A stretch of DNA of 64,000 nucleotides from Armigeres subalbatus (Eukaryota > Arthropoda > Insecta > Diptera > Culicidae), in the NCBI RefSeq assembly GCF_024139115.2, contig NC_085139.1:71715203-71779202 (forward strand), in the 5' to 3' direction. Below are positions 33,120-45,355 of the stretch, one piece after another; position 1 is the stretch's first letter; each line of letters opens with the position of its first letter. Both the position numbers and the translations under genes were made by a program. The notes under the pieces were generated by a model that saw nothing but the letters and a program-made list of their open reading frames with translations, made no database searches and had not been told where the DNA came from.

Positions 33120-34757
33120 CGCATCTCTCCATCCTTGAATACGCCTCAGGCTCACCAAGTCGTTTTGCACCTGGTCTGCCCATCTCGCTCGCTGCGCTCC
33201 ACGCCGTCTCGTACCTGCCGAATTCTGCCCATCGTACCCTTCCGGCTTTAGCTACCTTCTGGATACTGGGTTCGCCGTAGAGTTGGGCGAGCTCATGGTT
33301 CATTCTTCGCCGCCACACACCGTCTTCTTGCACACCGCCAAAGATGGTCCTAAGCACCCGTCTCTCGAATACTCCGAGTGCTTGCAAGTCCTCCTCGAGC
33401 ATTGCCCATGTTTCATGTCCGTAGAGGACAACCGGTCTTATAAGCGTCTTGTACATGACACATTTGGTGCGGTGGCGAATCTTTTTTGACCGCAGTTTCT
33501 TCTGGAGCCCGTAGTATGCCCGACTTCCACAGATGACGCGCCTTCGTATTTCACGATTGACATTGTTATCAGCCGTTAGCAAGGATCCGAGGTAGACGAA
33601 TTCCTCAACCACCTCGAAGGTATCCCCGTCTATCGTAACACTGCTTCCCAGGCGGGCCCTGTCGCGCTCTGTTCCGCCCAGAAGCATGTACTTTGTCTTT
33701 GAGGCATTCACCACTAGTCCAACTTTTGTTGCTTAACGTTTCAGGTGGGTGTACAGTTCTGCCACCTTTGCAAATGTTCGGCCGACAATGTCCATGTCAT
33801 CCGCGAAACAAATAAATTGACTGGATCTGTTGAAAATCGCACCCCGGCTGTTACACCCGGCTCTCCGCATTACACCTTCTAGCGCAATGTTGAACAACAG
33901 GCACGAAAGTCCATTACCTAGTCTTAGTCCCCGGCGCGATTCGAACGAAATGGAGTGTTCGCCTGAAATCTCCACAGTTTTGCACACCATCCACCGCTGT
34001 TTTGATTAGTCTGGTAAGCTTCCCAGAGAAGCTGTTCTCGTCCATAATTTTCCATAGCTCTACGCGGTCTATACTGCCGTATGCCGCCTTGAAATCAACA
34101 AACAGATGGTGCGTTGGGACCTGGTATTCACGGCATTTTTGAAGGATTTGTCGTACAGTAAAGATCTGGTCCGTTGTCGAACGGCCGTCAACGAAGCCGA
34201 CTTGATAACTTCCCACGAACTCATTCACTAATGGTGACAGACGATGGAAGATGATCTGGGATATCACTTTGTAGGCGGCATCAAGGATGGTGATTCCTCG
34301 AAAGTTCTCACACTCCAGCTTGTCGCCTTTCTTGTAGATGGGGCATATAACCCGGCACATTTCGGCTCGCGGCACGAAACCTTTGCGGGATGCGTTGAGC
34401 TTCTGGTAGAACTTGCGTGTTTCTTGAAAACGGCACATCTCCTCGCACTCCGCTTCTTCCAGGCGGCGTTTCTTCGCCTGAAAAAGGCGGGTCTGCTGTC
34501 TCCGCTTCCGTCTATAACGTTCCACGTTCTGCCGGGTTCCTTGCTGCAGCACGACCGCCCGCGCTGCGTCCTTCTCCTCCAGAATCTGTTTGCACTCTTC
34601 GTCGAACCAATCGTTCCGTCGACTTCGTCCCATATACCCCATCTCCGCTACGTCGTTGATGGCTGCTTTGACTGTATTCCAGCAGTCCTCAAGAGGGGCC
34701 CCATCGAGCTTACCCTCTTCCGGCAACGCTTCCTCGAGATACTGCGCGTATGCAGTG
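33120..34757 (-). mobile_element. RTE-clade element fragment (RTE-2), RT region
   Basis: On the minus strand this fragment starts in the linker after the endonuclease (PEEGKLDGAPLEDCW, RRKRRQQTRLFQAKKRR). It runs through RT with KGDKLECENFRGITILDAAYK, palm motif A (FVDFKAAYGSIDR), the catalytic CFADDMDIVGRTF and thumb EEFVYLGSLLT to LYGHETW. Frameshifts occur near 33990 and 33730. The C-terminus degenerates near 33200 and is cut about 33120. Protein differences from RTE-1 and RTE-3 show it is a different RTE family. The endonuclease and the 3' tail are missing. Confidence 0.82.
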
Positions 34758-34810
34758 CACTATGGTCCAGGATACAGATTTACGCGGAAAGATGCATTTT
34801 ACGCCAAAAC

Positions 34811-35233
34811 TATATCTACTTTTTGTTTTAGATTTCTCGTCTTCAGGTGACTTTTATAGCTCAAAAATGCAACTTTCGATGGGTAAATATGCTCAATATC
34901 TCTTTCCGATCAAAAGTTAAAGCTGTAGAATTTTTATTTTCATGAATGTCACGCGTGTTTTGCTATTAGAATATCGTCTGTATCTTCTTCCATTGTCGAG
35001 TTATATCAATTTATTTAAAAAACATGATTTTAGTAAAATTGGTAAAACTTGAGATAAAGAAACTTAACTCTAATTTTTGACATAATAAGGAATATAAATT
35101 TCTCTTTCAAATGCCGTGAAAATATATTTTTTGGTCTGCCCTAACCGCAGATATCCATCAAAAGTTGCATTTTTGAGCTCTAAAAGTCACCTGAAGACAA
35201 CTTTTTCGAGAATCTAAAACAAAAAAAGTATAT
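34811..35233. repeat. Inverted-repeat element with ~70-bp arms (MITE-like)
   Basis: The left arm (34811-34881) and right arm (35155-35233) are reverse complements with a few changes, containing GTCTTCAGGTGACTTTTA and GCTCAAAAATGCAACTTT on the left. They enclose about 270 bp of AT-rich non-coding DNA. The right arm has a small insertion near the end. It directly follows the 5' end of RTE-2. No clear target duplication was found. Confidence 0.75.
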
Positions 35234-35879
35234 CAAAAATACTGTTTTTTTTTTGGTACATCCGAATCCAATTAGGTAAAATTGCTCTTAATCAGCCAAC
35301 TTAAGGCTCAAATTACCGTCATTCGTCACAGCGTTACCGTCATTGACTAGAAAGACAGCCACGTGCTCTTACCATCCCCCAGTAATAAAACCACACACCG
35401 AGGAGAAAAAGCAGTCTCCAGCTGGATGGGGGAAGTATTTTTGTTTCAAAACTACATCATCCAATAGCAAAGACATAATTATACTTGTTCGTACCCTAGC
35501 GAACGGATTTCAATTTGTTGATTTTCAAATAATAACTTTTGTTTATCGATTATCCTTCATACTTTGAGTAGGACTGACCGATATAGCCGATAATAGGACT
35601 GATATAGGATAAGCCGATAAATAAATCCTGAATCCTAAATACCTAAATTCCAAAATTTGATATACCGTCATCATTTGTCATTATTTACCAGAATACAGTT
35701 TTCAGCCTGCACTTGCACCGCGATCCAACTTCGTTTCCCCCAGTGACCATAATTTCATCAACCGCACGAATCATCTAATTTTTAATCCCGTTTTCTCGGT
35801 ATAAGAAAATTATTTATTTTTCTTGCTAATTTTTCACAAACTGAATTTTTGTTGAAACATTTTGAATTCGTGAGGGTAA
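35234..35879. other. Unassigned spacer
   Basis: AT-rich DNA with a 12-bp decayed direct repeat (ACCGTCATT) and no recognisable gene or mobile element. Confidence 0.4.
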
Positions 35880-36191
35880 ACCTCCAGGAAATCATCCGGA
35901 CCTCCCTTCAGGCATGCCAGAGAATATTCATCTAGTAATTCCTGTAAGTATTGCTCCAGGAATATTTTTAGGAATTCCTCCGGATATTCCTCCAGGAAAT
36001 CCTCCAAATATTGCTTCAGGAATTCCTTAAAATGTTCCTCCGGAAATTCCTTTAAATATTTCTCCAGGAATACCTCCGGATATTCTTCCAGAAATCATTT
36101 TGAACATTCCTCCTTCAGGAATTTCTCTTGATCTTCCGCAGGAATACCTCCAGATATTTCTGTATGAATTCCTCCAGATACTTATTCTTGA
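35880..36191 (+). repeat. Decayed 24-bp-type minisatellite (CCTCCAGGAAT units)
   Basis: Units such as ATTCCTCCGGATATTCCTCC and TTGCTTCAGGAATTCC follow each other with many changes. The theme (GGAATTCC joined to TCCGGA or TCCAGGA) is the one of the uniform arrays near 50 and 55-60 kb. Confidence 0.7.
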
Positions 36192-36366
36192 TTTATTTTG
36201 TTAGACATTTGTTGCAATGTCTCAATATTAGAAATTCTATGAAGTTCATTGGTATCTAATATACGAGGGAGGCAGCTTCAGAATCATTTTCAAAATTTTA
36301 TTTTGAATCCTCTGGAGTGCCTTCTTTCTGGTATTGCTGCAACTAGTCCATATTGGCACAGCATAC
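36192..36366 (-). mobile_element. Juan-like fragment (RT C-terminal region)
   Basis: On the minus strand this 175-bp segment matches the region 31735-31910 of the Juan-like element, including the codons for YAVPIWTSC and STNELHRIS. It ends abruptly at 36366, where the RTE-3 tail begins. Confidence 0.85.
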
Positions 36367-37667
36367 AAACATATTTATTTAATTATTTCTTCAGCCTAGG
36401 GCCGAAGAGGACTGTGCGGTATATAAGAGTCTTCTCCATTCGGCTCGGTCCATGGCTGCACGTCGCTAACCACACAGTCTACAGAGGGTCCGCAAGTCAT
36501 CTTCCACCTGATCGATCCACCTTGCCCGCTGCGCACCTCGCCTTCTCGTACCCGTCGGATCGTTGTCGAGAACCATTTTCACCGGGTTATTGTCCGACAT
36601 TCTGGCTACGTGCCCGGCCCACCGCAGTCGTCCGATTTTCGCGGTGTGAACGATGGATGGTTCTCCCAGCAGCTCTTGCAACTCGTGGTTCATTCGCCTC
36701 CTCCACGTACCGTCCGCCATCTGCACCCCACCATAGATGGTACGCAGCACTTTCCTTTCGAAAACTCCGAGTGTACGTTGGTCCTCCACGAGCATCGTCC
36801 AGGTCTCGTGTCCGTAGAGGACTACCGGTCAAATGAGCGTTTTGTAGATTGTCAGTTTGGTACGGCGGCGAACTCCATTTGATCGGAGCGTCTTGCGGAG
36901 TCCAAAGTATGTACGATTTCCAACCACTATACGTCTCCGAATTTCTCTGCTGGTATCATTTTCGGCAGTCACCAGTGAGCCCAAGTACACAAATTCTTCT
37001 ACCACCTCGATTTCGTCACCACCGATGCCAACTCGCGGTGGGTGGCTCACATTGTCTTCTCTTGAACCTCTTCCTACCATGTACTTCGTCTTCGACGTGT
37101 TAATGACTAGTCCGATCCGCTTGGCTTCCCTCTTCAGTCTGATATAGGCTTCCTCCATCTTCTCAAAGTTACGTGCCATAATATCTATGTCATCGGCGAA
37201 GCCAACGAAGCTGGACGGACTTATTGAAAATTGTACCACTCGTGTTAATCCCTGCTCTTCATATTACCCCTTCCAAAGCGATGCTGAATAGCAGACACGG
37301 AAGATCATCACTTTGCCGTAACCCTCTGCGGGTTTCGAAGGGACTCTGCCATAGCTGCTCCCGATCGATTGCATCATATGCGGCTTTGAAGTCAATGAAT
37401 AGATGATCTGTGGGCACGTTGTATTCGCGGCATTTCTGCAGTACTTGGCGAATGGTGAACACCTGGTCCGTGGTGGAGCGTTCACTCATAAAACTCGCTT
37501 GGTACTGCCCCACGAACTCCCTTGCAATTGGTGCAAGTCGACTGCATATAATTTGGGAGAGTACCTTGTAGGCGGCGTTCAGCAATGTGATTGCGCGGTA
37601 GTTGCTACAATCCAGCTTATCGCCCTTTTTGTAGATGGGACACACGACACCTTTCATCCACCCACTT
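36367..37667 (-). mobile_element. RTE-clade element fragment (RTE-3), 5' truncated, intact 3' end
   Basis: This is the same family as RTE-1, with near-identical proteins. On the minus strand it starts in RT at VVCPIYKKGDKLDCSN. It keeps FIDFKAAYDAIDR, loses a short stretch after LWQ, and keeps GFADDIDIMARNF and the C-terminal RLRWAGHVARM. It ends in an AATAATTAAATAAA-type tail against Juan sequence. 5' truncation with an intact 3' end is the normal outcome of target-primed reverse transcription. The 5' end abuts decayed 23-bp minisatellite. Confidence 0.85.
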
Positions 37668-38125
37668 TCATCAAAAGTAGGCTTCCGAATCATTCGGAAG
37701 AAGGCTTCCGAGCCTCCGAGCTGTTTAAGGATAGCCTTCCGATCCTTTTGGATGAAAGGATGCTTCCGAACCATTTTAAAAATGGCTTCTGAGCCTGCTG
37801 AAAGAAGGCTTTTGAGCCACTTGAAATAAAGCTTCTGAGTATCTTGAAAGGACGCTTCTGAGGCTTTCAATAGTACGGTTCCAAGCCTCTTGAAAGAAGA
37901 ATTCCGAGCCTCTTTAAGGGAGGGCTTCCGAGCCTCTTGAAAGGAGCCTATCAAGCCTTTTGAAAAGAGCTTTCCGAGCCTTTTAAAGAAGGAGAAAAAT
38001 AAAGTTTCAAGAAGAAAGCTTAAAAGAAGACTTCCGGGCCTTTAGAAAAGAGAGTCTGAGCCTCTTGAAAGTAAACTTCCAAGCCTTTTAAAGTAAGGCT
38101 TTTTCGAGGTTCTGCTTTTTTATTC
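37668..38125 (-). repeat. Decayed, inverted stretch of the 23-bp minisatellite
   Basis: Units of the type GCCTCTTGAAAGGAGGCTTCCGA, the reverse complement of the 17.7-21.9 kb unit, follow each other with many substitutions and small indels (for example 37895-37935). The same repeat therefore exists at two sites 16 kb apart in opposite orientation, one uniform and one decayed. Confidence 0.85.
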
Positions 38126-38179
38126 TTTTGTCTTAAAGCCCTTCATCCATTGTACTGGTGGTGGATGGATGCAGGTCGG

Positions 38180-39085
38180 GATTCAATAGTTATTAGCTTT
38201 GCGACCCAATCTCAAAACTCATCTATTGGAGATTCCTAAATATGATGCCATCGAATAGATTTGGGTGGCTATCAGTTTAACTACTCATACGCTGTATATA
38301 TGCATTATTTATATCCCACCCGATCGTACGCAAGATATGAATGTAATCGATCGAAATGTGAATTTACTTCTATTGGTCACTTCTCGGATGGACATCAAGG
38401 ACAGTCTCATCATACTCGGAGATTTCAATTATCCCAATATTAAATGGAAACTTAGTTCATCCAATTATCTGTTCCTGGGTGAAACTCACTCCTCAATAAC
38501 CTCAACAATTCAACATCTTATGGATAGTTATTACATGGCGCGCATTTCTCAACTCAATTCCATCCTTAACGAAAACGGCCGTTTACTCGATCTTTGTTTC
38601 GGTAGCTACGAAGGTAGTGTGCACTACAACTTGTTGGAGGCTCCCTCAGCTCCTTCAAACTGCTCGTGCTCAGTCTAGTTACTTCCAAATTAGCTAAAAA
38701 TTTAAGAGGATTAATAAAACAGCAAATGTCATTGTTTAAGCATTGAGAAGCGAAAAAGTAAAAATTTGAATCACTCTAGTGTTCACGCAGGAATCATTGA
38801 ACGATCAGCAACTCGCCGAAGCAGTAATGTTCCGGTTCATCCTCCTGTTGGAGAACACCCAATCATCGACGAATAAATAATTATTAACACTTGCTCCACC
38901 TTGAAGGCTTCACATAATTTTGGTCCTGTTGGTATACCTGCCACGGTGTTGAAAAAATGCGTCACCAGTTTGTCTCTGCCCCTATCACAAATTTTTAATC
39001 TTTCGCTCCAATCTTGAAATTTTCCAAACCACTGGAAAAACCATTTGTTTTTCCGGTGTTCAAAAAAGGAAACAAACGCAAAGTC
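38180..39085 (+). mobile_element. CR1/jockey-type non-LTR remnant (endonuclease and start of RT)
   Basis: Codons from about 38190 give LLALRPNLKTHLLEIPKYDA, then after a TAG IWVAISL, YICIIYIPPDRTQ and the catalytic block LIILGDFNYPNIKW, then NENGRLLDLCFGS, an APE endonuclease. The endonuclease C-terminus is missing. After about 240 bp of decayed sequence, 38880-39085 encodes RT N-terminal sequence (GPVGIPATVLKKC, FPNHWK and FPVFKKGNKR), where it stops at the join with the next element. It may be the same clade as the RT remnant at 53780-54720. Confidence 0.7.
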
Positions 39086-39725
39086 AATGAATTCCTGTTG
39101 CTATCGGCCTCTGGTGACAACGACGATGGAGCTCGTTGTTTGAGATCCAGTTGTGAGGCCACCAGGCCCGAATTATATACCGCAGACATCTGTTAATGAA
39201 CACATGCAGCCGTTGAGTGTTCTCCACTGATACACATCATGTTTCGCTAGCATATAACAGCACAGATTTCACGTTAGAGTTGAAAATTCGTATTTTGGTG
39301 CGTTCACTTATCTGCCTGTTTTCCCAGATATTTCTTAAACTCGCAAAGGCAGCGCTTGCTTTCTTGATCCGTGCGCCTATGTCGATCTTGGTACCGCCGT
39401 CTGACACCAATTGGCTACCAAGATATTGGAAGCTTTCAACATTTTCCACTGGTTGCCCGGCTACTGTGAAACTGGAAGGAGTCACCGTGTTTACATCCAA
39501 CGATTTGGTTTTGTTGACGTTGATGACTAAGCCTGCCGAGGAGGAGCGCTCGGCAAAGTCGTTGAGCTTACTCTGCATATCAGAGCGCCGTTACGCGAGG
39601 AGTGCAACGTCATCAGTCAATTCGAAGTTGTTTAGGTGCTCCATGATTATAGGCTGCCATAACAGCCCGCGGTTAGGTTCACGGTCAATCGCATCTACCA
39701 GATTCTCATCGATTACGATGAGGAA
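39086..39725 (-). mobile_element. Non-LTR retrotransposon fragment (copy B of the element at 1-835)
   Basis: The reverse complement matches the window's first element from its start to about base 560, with scattered substitutions. It encodes the same EHLNNFELTDDVALLA region (first Asp position changed to TDD), VENVESFQYLGSQL and LLYASET. The left boundary lies inside the CR1/jockey remnant and the right boundary inside Juan sequence, both abrupt. Confidence 0.8.
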
Positions 39726-41372
39726 GCATACAACATGGCTGATTCAAAATAGTTTGTAGAACAAAAGTTTATTCTTAAGACAAAGTTTTGATTTTCTGTT
39801 TATAAGTGGATATAGACACTTAATATATTTGTTACATTTGGCTTGAAGGCCTTCAATGTGATTTTTAAAAGTTAATTTTTGATCTAGCAGAAGTCCTAAA
39901 TGTTTAGCTTCACAGACCAATTAATTGGAACCCCATTCATAGTGACAATATGTCTGCTAGAAGGTTTCAAATAAGAAGCTCTCGGCTTATGTGGGAAAAT
40001 AATAAGCTGAATTTTTGGAAGCATTCGGGGAAATTTTCCATTTTTGCAAGTAAGTGGAGAAAATATTCAAACTTTTTTGCAATCTTTTTTGCATAATTAC
40101 ATATGACACGAAGGCTTCGCCCTTCGGCTGAAAGGCCCGTGTCATCTGCAAACAAAGATTTTTGACACCCTGGTGGTAAATCAGGTAAGTCAGAAGTAAA
40201 AATGTTATACAATATGGGCCCCAGTATGCTGCCTTGGGGAACACCAGCTCTAACAGGTAATCTATCAGATTTAGAGTTCTAATAGTTTACCTGAAGTGAG
40301 CGATCTGATAAATAATTTTGGATCAGTTTAATAATGTACAGAGGAAAATTAAAATTCATCAATTTTACAATCACTCTGTCAAAACTTACAAAACACTGTC
40401 AAATGCTTTCTCTATATCAAAAAGAGCAACTCCAGTCGAATATCCTTCAGATTTGTTGAGCCGAATTAAATTCGTTACTCTTAATAACTGATGAGTGGTT
40501 GAATGCCCATGGCGAAAACCAAATTGCTCATCAGCAAAAATATAATTGTCATTAATATGAACCATCATTCTATTTAATTTAAAATTTAAAATCTTTTCAA
40601 ACAGTTTGCTTATTGAAGAAAGCAAACTAATTGGGCGATAACTAGAAGCCTCAGCTGGATTTTTGTTCGGCTTCAAAATTGGAACAACTTTGGCGTTTTT
40701 CCATTTATCTGGGAAGTATGCCAATTGAAAACATTTGACATTTAACCAGAAAGGATAAAGAGCTCTCAGGAAGTTTTTTGATAAGTATGTAGATAATACC
40801 ATAATCACCCGGGGCATTCATATTTTTAAATTTTCTAGTAATAGGTCTCACTTCATCCAAATTAGTTCCCAACGAACAGTCAAAAACAATCTCTTTATTG
40901 AGAATGTCTTCGAAGCTCCGTGTAACCTGATCCTCAATTGGACTAGTGAGACCTAGACTAAAATTATGGGCACTCTTGAACTGCTGAGCAAGTTTTTAAG
41001 ATTTCTCGCCATTTGTTAATAAAATTTTATTTACCTCTTTAAGCGCTGGAATTGGCTTTTGAGGTTTTTAAGAATTTTCGTTAATTTCCAAAAGGGTTTC
41101 GAGGCTGGGATCCAACTTCGAGACATTTTTCTCATAGTTGGTATTCCTCAGAATAGCGAAACGTTTTTTAATTTCATTTTGCAAATCTCGCCAAATACCT
41201 TTCAAAGCGGGGTCGCGAGATATTTGATACTGCCTTCTTCTCACATTTTTATGGCGGATCAGTAGCTGAAGATCGTCGTCAATAATAATGGAGTTAAATT
41301 TAACTTCCCATTTCGGAATTGCAATGCCTCTGACTTCGACAATTAAATTTGTCAAAGATACGAGCGCATTAC
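39726..41372 (-). mobile_element. Juan-like element, second large copy (RT part)
   Basis: The minus strand matches the Juan-like element at 27840-32222 from about its base 30125 to 31750. It keeps ISLLSSISKLFEK, LFDIEKAFDSV, the catalytic SLFADDTGLSAEG and SDLPDLPPGCQ. Several frameshifts (near 40100, 40390 and 40820) break the frame. It lacks both ends of the element. Its FADD motif shows that FADN in the first copy is a private change. Confidence 0.88.
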
Positions 41373-44300
41373 AAACTGGAATGTGATTTTCTTCTATAGG
41401 TGAAGGGTTGCCATAGTCGTCAGGTTTGCTTGTATCAGCGCTACGATGTGGTGTGTAAGGGAATAGATGGATTATTAGTAGTGGAGATGGAGGCGAAACT
41501 CTCACGAGGAATCAAGACATATCAAGACTAGTCGAAAGTCAAGCAAGGGCAGTTAAATACTTCGCGTTGGCGCGAACAAGTAGGTTGATCCGATAAAAAT
41601 CGCCTTCAAAGTGCAAACCATTATCGCTTAGAGTGGCCGCATAAAATGCGATTTTGATGAAATTTATATCGGTAAACGATTTCAATCGTGCATTCTTTTG
41701 CGATGTGTGGTTGTCTGCGTATGTACGTGTGCTAGATTGTGCGTAAATCTTTTCTCTCTTGTAAAAAAAAGAGGTAACTTTATCCAGTCAACATTAAAAT
41801 TTTACCACAGCAAGATCAGTCCATAATGCATACAAAGCATTTGTTTGTGAGAAATGACAGTCAATGCGCAGTACACTGACGTAATTAACCTGTTCAACAA
41901 AAGATGTTTTATATCCCTACATTCATCTAAAATCTGATTTTTAATCCGCAGAAAAACATTGAATACGGGATTTTTCGTTTTACAGAAGCCACTAACAATA
42001 TAATCCTTTCCGATTCCATTTATGCACAAAACGATCTCGCAGCTCATCCCCATTCATGGCTATTGCACTGGCAATTCATCCGTGCTCTATTCCCGCTGAT
42101 GAAAATCCCCCGCGAAAAATGCTCGGCTAGAAACAAAAACCGCCAACCCGCCAGGAAGCCGCTGGATTCCATCAGGAGCGACTCCCATTCCACCGGCAAC
42201 CCGCGCGGTATAAACACGTATTCCGCTGGTGGTTCGCGAATGAGCGGGACCTCATCCACTGCTGCGCGCTGCTTAATGAATAAAAATATCACACAATCGG
42301 CGCTAAAATGAAACTGCGAAATCGTGGCTGTAGAGTTTAATGAATAAATTCACCACCGCGCTCGTCGCTTCCACGCGTTCGGTTCTGCGGCCCAATCCAG
42401 TGCGGATAGCACATCCACAAGCGGCAATATATTCTACTAGCTCAGCCCTCACGTGCAGATTTCCGGAAAGGATTGCACTAATTGCGTGACGCTCCTCATT
42501 TCAGTGTTCCTCCATTGAAGCATGAGTGCATGCAGCATTGTGCAGTGTTTCTGCAACGGCAAACATTTCTTCAATCGGAAGAGAGCTATGAAGATTAAGA
42601 ACTGTATTTCATCGGTTTTTGTGGGTTCACATGGTATTGCACATAGCTCTAGAGTAGATCTACTTGAAACGAAGCGCATCCGAATACAATTTCAAAATGT
42701 GGAAGATCAAACCTCTAGATTAAGCTTAGAAAACGATTGGATACTTCAATGGATAGTACAATGTTGAACAGTAAATTCGAAAGGGCATCAGTCTGCTTCA
42801 ATCCATCTAAGTTTACAAACAAGTTTGACAATCCGAATACTTGATTTTAATAAGTCATCAAGCTTTTCAAGAATCAGCCAAATCAGTTTCGGTGTTCTTC
42901 AGCATGACTGTCGTGGACTATGTTCATCCTGTGTCACAATACAGCTTCTATTTCACTACTCAACAAATCCTCGAAGTCCTCTTTCCACCTGGCGGCCACC
43001 ATAATCTTGTCTATCAGCATTTTTTCCACTCAATTATTGTATTCATTTCCAAAATAATTTAATATAGAACTTGTAATCAAACGAAATTGAGGAGGAATTC
43101 CTCGAAGGATTTACGGAGGAACTCCTAGAGAAATCCCCGGAGGAATATCTTGAGAATTTGGTTGAAGAATTACCTAAGGAATTTGTAGAAAAAAAATCAG
43201 TAGAAAATTCCCCCAAAAGAACTCCAAAAAGCATCACTTCTAGATAAGTTGCACACCTCTGCGACAAACCATTCATAGGCGGGGCAGGTTGCCTGACGTC
43301 GTAAAAATGAATGTGGTTCTTTCACAGCATCCGAACCACCAGCCAGCAGAAGCGCAAGCAGCGATATACACTTTGCGAACGGGCGCATCACACAATTCTT
43401 CTCCTGAGCTTCACCGGCCGATCTCTGCGGTGGCCGCGTGGTTTTTCTGCAACCCACCGCTAACATGCATCTTCCACCGACCAGCCGGCAGCAGCAGCAG
43501 CAGCAACAACCAGAGGAAAATTATGCAGATGACGTGCGCACGGCCTAGTTTGTGCTTCATTTGCAAGCTGGACCGGGATTTGCTCTGTTACGGATCCGGG
43601 TGAGTCGTTTACATTTAATTGTGGAATGCAACTTGGTTTCCGGTAATCAGTTCATATATCCCCGCCTTTCCGGTGGTGACTGTGCGCGTCGTGCTGCATT
43701 GAGATGAGCTTCACAATAGCGATTTCGATGAATAGTTTGTGGGGTTTATGAAATGCGTCATGGTAAGCTGAGTGAATTGCTTTATCATGTATGTATGTAT
43801 ATAGACATAGTGTGTGTCGGAAAGCATAAGAAAAACGAATGAAAATATTCTGCTAAACGCTCATTACCGTTGTCATTATATTGGAAGCATGCCAATATCT
43901 CTCTTTTGTAACGAAATTCAAATGAATTACCCCCAAGTAACAATTGCAATGCTTCGAAGACTTATACTAGACTTATACTAGACTTATACTATCGATCAAC
44001 AGTTGTCACTTTATAAGCTTGCTGGTCAGAAAACGGTTTCGAAAAAGCCAAGATAAAACCTCTGGTTGCTTGAAATGCTATGATAGGGCCAGTTCAGGAG
44101 TAACGGGTTAATAGCGGCTTTTTAATTAATCATATTAAAAAAATATGATTTTCATAATCGAAATATCTTGCATATACATTTTTTCACTATTTAATCGGTA
44201 AAATTTGTCAACCTGATTAGTGTCTAAAATTTTAATGCATTATTTAAGCAATCAAAGAGTTTATTCGTCAACATTGCTTCAGAAGTAATTGAATATGACA

Positions 44301-44540
44301 ATTAATTAAACATTTTACAACACTAAATAATAATAATTAACGGAGCGCATTGACTCAAACAATTTTACACTAAATTCATGGTTTCACCCGAAAAAAATCA
44401 TGGCATACCTTTGAGCATGTATATAGATCGTCAAAAAGCAGATATAAACTACAATTTTTTATTCGACATTACGTATTGTTATTACTTATACTTTTTGTTT
44501 CTGATTGCAATCCATGCATTGCATGAAGAAAAGCATTGCG
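41373..44540. other. Unassigned region, mostly single-copy-looking
   Basis: At 41582-41620 a block resembles the dispersed repeat of 5.5-6.3 kb. Short decayed GGAATTCC repeat lies at 43080-43220. From about 42050 to 43760 the composition is more balanced, but open frames on both strands mirror each other and show no domain. No gene is supported except the weak exon candidate listed separately. Confidence 0.4.
43289..43599 (+). other. Weak candidate exon ending in a splice donor
   Basis: An open frame from ATG 43289 with a Ser-rich stretch (from a CAG-type repeat at 43491-43505) and a short Cys-containing end (LCFICKLD) reaches CCGG followed by GTGAGT at 43600, a strong donor match. There is no domain, and the frame could equally be a 5' untranslated exon or chance. 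I list it because donor-like sequence at the end of a GC-richer block is rare in this window. Confidence 0.15.
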
Positions 44541-44544
44541 AGGA

Positions 44545-44640
44545 AAGGGTCGTTTGGCCGAAGCCCATTCGGCCGAAAGCCATCTGGCCAAAAGGGTCAT
44601 TTGGCCGAACGGATCATGTTCGGACGGTCGGATTTGGAAT
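44545..44640 (+). repeat. 17-bp GGCCGAA minisatellite, short array
   Basis: Imperfect copies of AAGGGTCATTTGGCCGA (17 bp) follow each other, with variants such as AGCCCATTCGGCCGAA. A second array lies at 45225-45355 in the same orientation. Confidence 0.8.
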
Positions 44641-45224
44641 AACAAACCGTTTTTGGAATCGATCCTCGCACAGGATGATCAACTGTGAATTCAATTTTAT
44701 TATTAATATTAGTTACATACTTTACTTTCTGTTACTCACAATTTTTAGTTTGATGTCCCTTCTAATACACTTCCTTCCTTCTAGTCCTTCTCAATGTTTC
44801 TGATTTTCCGACTTGATGTTGTGTATTAAATTGTCGTCTAACTGATTGGTGGGCGATTCATAATAGGTTGAGCACCACTGCACTGTCCTCTGTCCATTCA
44901 ATCAGCTGTTCATAATATCGTTACTCGTATGTGTTTCATTTCCAGTAATATTAAACATTCTACTTACTGTATGTTTTTTGTGATCTTATGATCAACTTCT
45001 ACGCAACTCGATCGATATTTAATTAAACTTTCCTACTACTGAAAAGATTTCTAATTTCTATTTTCCTCTGTTTCACTTCTTACTCACTAATCTTATCTTT
45101 GTTTATGTTTTTATGCTGTAGCTGTTATGTCCTTTTCACTCGCTTCCATATCTGTCAGTTATTAACTGACGTTTATCAGCATGCCTAATCGGCCAAACGT
45201 TGGTTGCGGCGTATCCGCATCCGG
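44641..45224. other. Unassigned AT-rich spacer between two 17-bp arrays
   Basis: AT- and pyrimidine-rich DNA with no gene, lying between the two copies of the 17-bp array. Confidence 0.4.
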
Positions 45225-45355
45225 GCAGTGTTGCCCGAACAGATCATTTCGCCGGAAGGGTCCTTTGGCTTAAAGGGTCATTTAACCGGAAAGGCCATTA
45301 GGCCGAAAGGTTCATTTGGCCGAACGGGTTATTTGGCCGACAGGGTCCGAAAGAA
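45225..45355 (+). repeat. 17-bp GGCCGAA minisatellite, second array
   Basis: About seven units of the AAGGTTCATTTGGCCGA type. Decayed GAAATTTTC-rich sequence follows up to about 45490. Confidence 0.85.

Noticed and set aside
42044..42311. Mirror-image 82-codon frames on both strands
   Set aside because: Sense and antisense frames of equal length over the same DNA without domain similarity; likely composition effect.
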